A DNA stretch of 5,602 nt. It comes from Actinomycetota bacterium. Lineage in GTDB: Bacteria > Actinomycetota > Acidimicrobiia > Acidimicrobiales > Ilumatobacteraceae. The first letter of the stretch is position 1. Every line of letters begins with the position of its first letter. Position numbers and translations under genes: made by a program. Where the stretch lies: positions 1 to 5,602 of the forward strand of contig RFNE01000318.1 in NCBI GenBank assembly GCA_009927375.1. The letters are read 5' to 3'. Of the stretch, positions 4,961 through 5,602 are shown in pieces. Under the pieces are notes generated by a model. That model ran no database searches, was not told the DNA's origin, and was given only the letters and a program-made list of their open reading frames with translations.

Positions 4961-5602
4961 TCAGCGCATCGAGGCCGGCAACCAGCGGCGTGCACGACCG
5001 TCAACCGTTGCGTCGAGCGAGTGAGCGCGACGTACAGCAGTCGCAAACCGTGCTGATTGGTGGCCACGATCTCTGCCGGTTCGACGACCACGACTCCGTC
5101 GAGCTCGAGACCCTTGACGACGCTCACGGGCACGACGGTGAGTGACGTGTCGAGTGCGGTCGCACCAGCACGACCGTGTGCAAGACCCGCTTTCGTGAGC
5201 GAAGCAGACACCGCGTCCGCCATCTGATCCGGACACACGACGGCGACGTTGCCGTTGGCGACGTCGGCGATCATCTGTGCAGTTGCCGAGGCGACGTCAT
5301 CGAGCAGTGAGGTCGAACGAATGATGCGCGGCGGATGTTCGCCGTCGCGAACCGACGTCGGCGCACGAAGCGAAGGTGCCGCCTCCTTCATCACCTTGTC
5401 GGCGAGTTCCATGATCTGCGATGGAATGCGATAGCCGACGCTGAGACCCACAACCTGCGGTTCGCGCTTGTCCGGCAGATACCGCAACACATCGCTCCAG
5501 TCGTCCGGTGCGAACGGCCCCGTCGCCTGGGCAAGGTCGCCGACCACCGTCATCGAACCGTTGAGCGAACGACGCGACACCATACGCAACTGCATCGGCG
5601 TC
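4957..5602 (-). CDS. UvrD-like SF1 helicase, HelD/HelR type, C-terminal part
   Basis: The 5' end is outside the window. About 214 C-terminal residues are visible, beginning ...TPMQLRMVSRR, the stretch that follows the DEAQDL Walker B motif in this group. Counted from the first visible Met (5595): motif III GDLAQATG 19-26, motif IV VGYRIPSQIMELA 53-65, motif V VSVVKGLELDGVVVVEP 157-173, and motif VI LLYVALTRSTQRLTVVH 186-202 with Arg193 as the likely arginine finger. These motifs form the second RecA-like domain of a superfamily 1A ATPase. The short distance between motifs IV and V, with no large inserted 2B domain, and the SMTVVGDLAQATG wording point to the actinobacterial HelD/HelR group. 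That group uses ATP to pull stalled RNA polymerase off DNA, and some members help tolerate rifampicin. A generic UvrD/Rep helicase is the alternative. The last ten residues (AGCRPRCAD) look atypical; see the possible frameshift near 4988. Confidence 0.85.
   Translation of the reverse strand, partial: TPMQLRMVSRRSLNGSMTVVGDLAQATGPFAPDDWSDVLRYLPDKREPQVVGLSVGYRIPSQIMELADKVMKEAAPSLRAPTSVRDGEHPPRIIRSTSLLDDVASATAQMIADVANGNVAVVCPDQMADAVSASLTKAGLAHGRAGATALDTSLTVVPVSVVKGLELDGVVVVEPAEIVATNQHGLRLLYVALTRSTQRLTVVHAAGCRPRCAD
4985..4990 (-). other. Possible frameshift in the HelD-like gene tail
   Basis: After motif VI (LTVVH, ending at 4990) the given frame reads AAGCRPRCAD to a TAG at 4957. Adding one base (GCC CGC in place of GCCGC) would instead give VVHARWLPASMR and a TGA at 4961-4963, closer to the HA-x-x-LPA-type ending I expect in this family. 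The family ending is recalled, not aligned, so this remains a suggestion. Confidence 0.4.

Noticed and set aside
4965..4995. A hairpin terminator at the convergent junction (GCCG...CGGC)
   Set aside because: It is a four-base-pair stem with a long loop inside coding sequence and no T-run; this is expected by chance at this GC content.

Overview
The window looks like a piece of chromosome from a high-GC actinobacterium. The evidence is a strong G/C bias at third codon positions, two promoters of the leaderless type, a DtxR/IdeR-like metalloregulator, and full-length Lhr and HelD-like helicases of the actinobacterial type. Codon use rich in TCG and CGA would suit an Acidimicrobiia (Ilumatobacter-like) lineage, but that placement is only an impression. 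There is no rRNA, tRNA, mobile element, CRISPR array or prophage. Nearly every base is coding.

Positions 1-3868 (minus strand) hold a single long gene for the superfamily 2 helicase Lhr. It reads from residue 1 to about residue 1290 of an expected ~1500, and its 3' end lies beyond position 1. As given, the sequence breaks this gene with three single-base losses, near 1832/1833, 838-842 and 688/690. On both sides of each break the protein continues as clean Lhr sequence without internal stops. The breaks therefore look like recent lesions or consensus-sequence errors, not old decay.

Positions 3869-3902 are a 34-base divergent intergenic region. It carries a candidate -10 hexamer for each direction, each 6-7 bases from its start codon, so both flanking genes are probably transcribed as leaderless mRNAs. 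Positions 3903-4960 (plus strand) hold a two-gene unit. The first gene is a DtxR/MntR-family metal-dependent repressor with an unusual, mixed set of metal ligands. It is coupled by a TGATG stop/start overlap to a small Thr-rich lipoprotein of unknown function.

Positions 4957-5602 (minus strand) hold the C-terminal part of a UvrD-like superfamily 1 helicase, most like the HelD/HelR group that removes stalled RNA polymerase from DNA. It converges on the lipoprotein gene, and the two stop codons share the palindrome CTAG. The tail of the helicase may contain a fourth single-base loss.

In function, the window places two nucleic-acid motors (Lhr for DNA damage response, HelD-like for transcription recycling) on either side of a small metal-sensing operon. 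No transporter is present, so the regulon of the repressor cannot be read from here. I see no clearly new defence or mobile system. The points most worth checking are the serial frameshifts, the mixed metal site of the repressor, the compact divergent promoters and the coupled lipoprotein.
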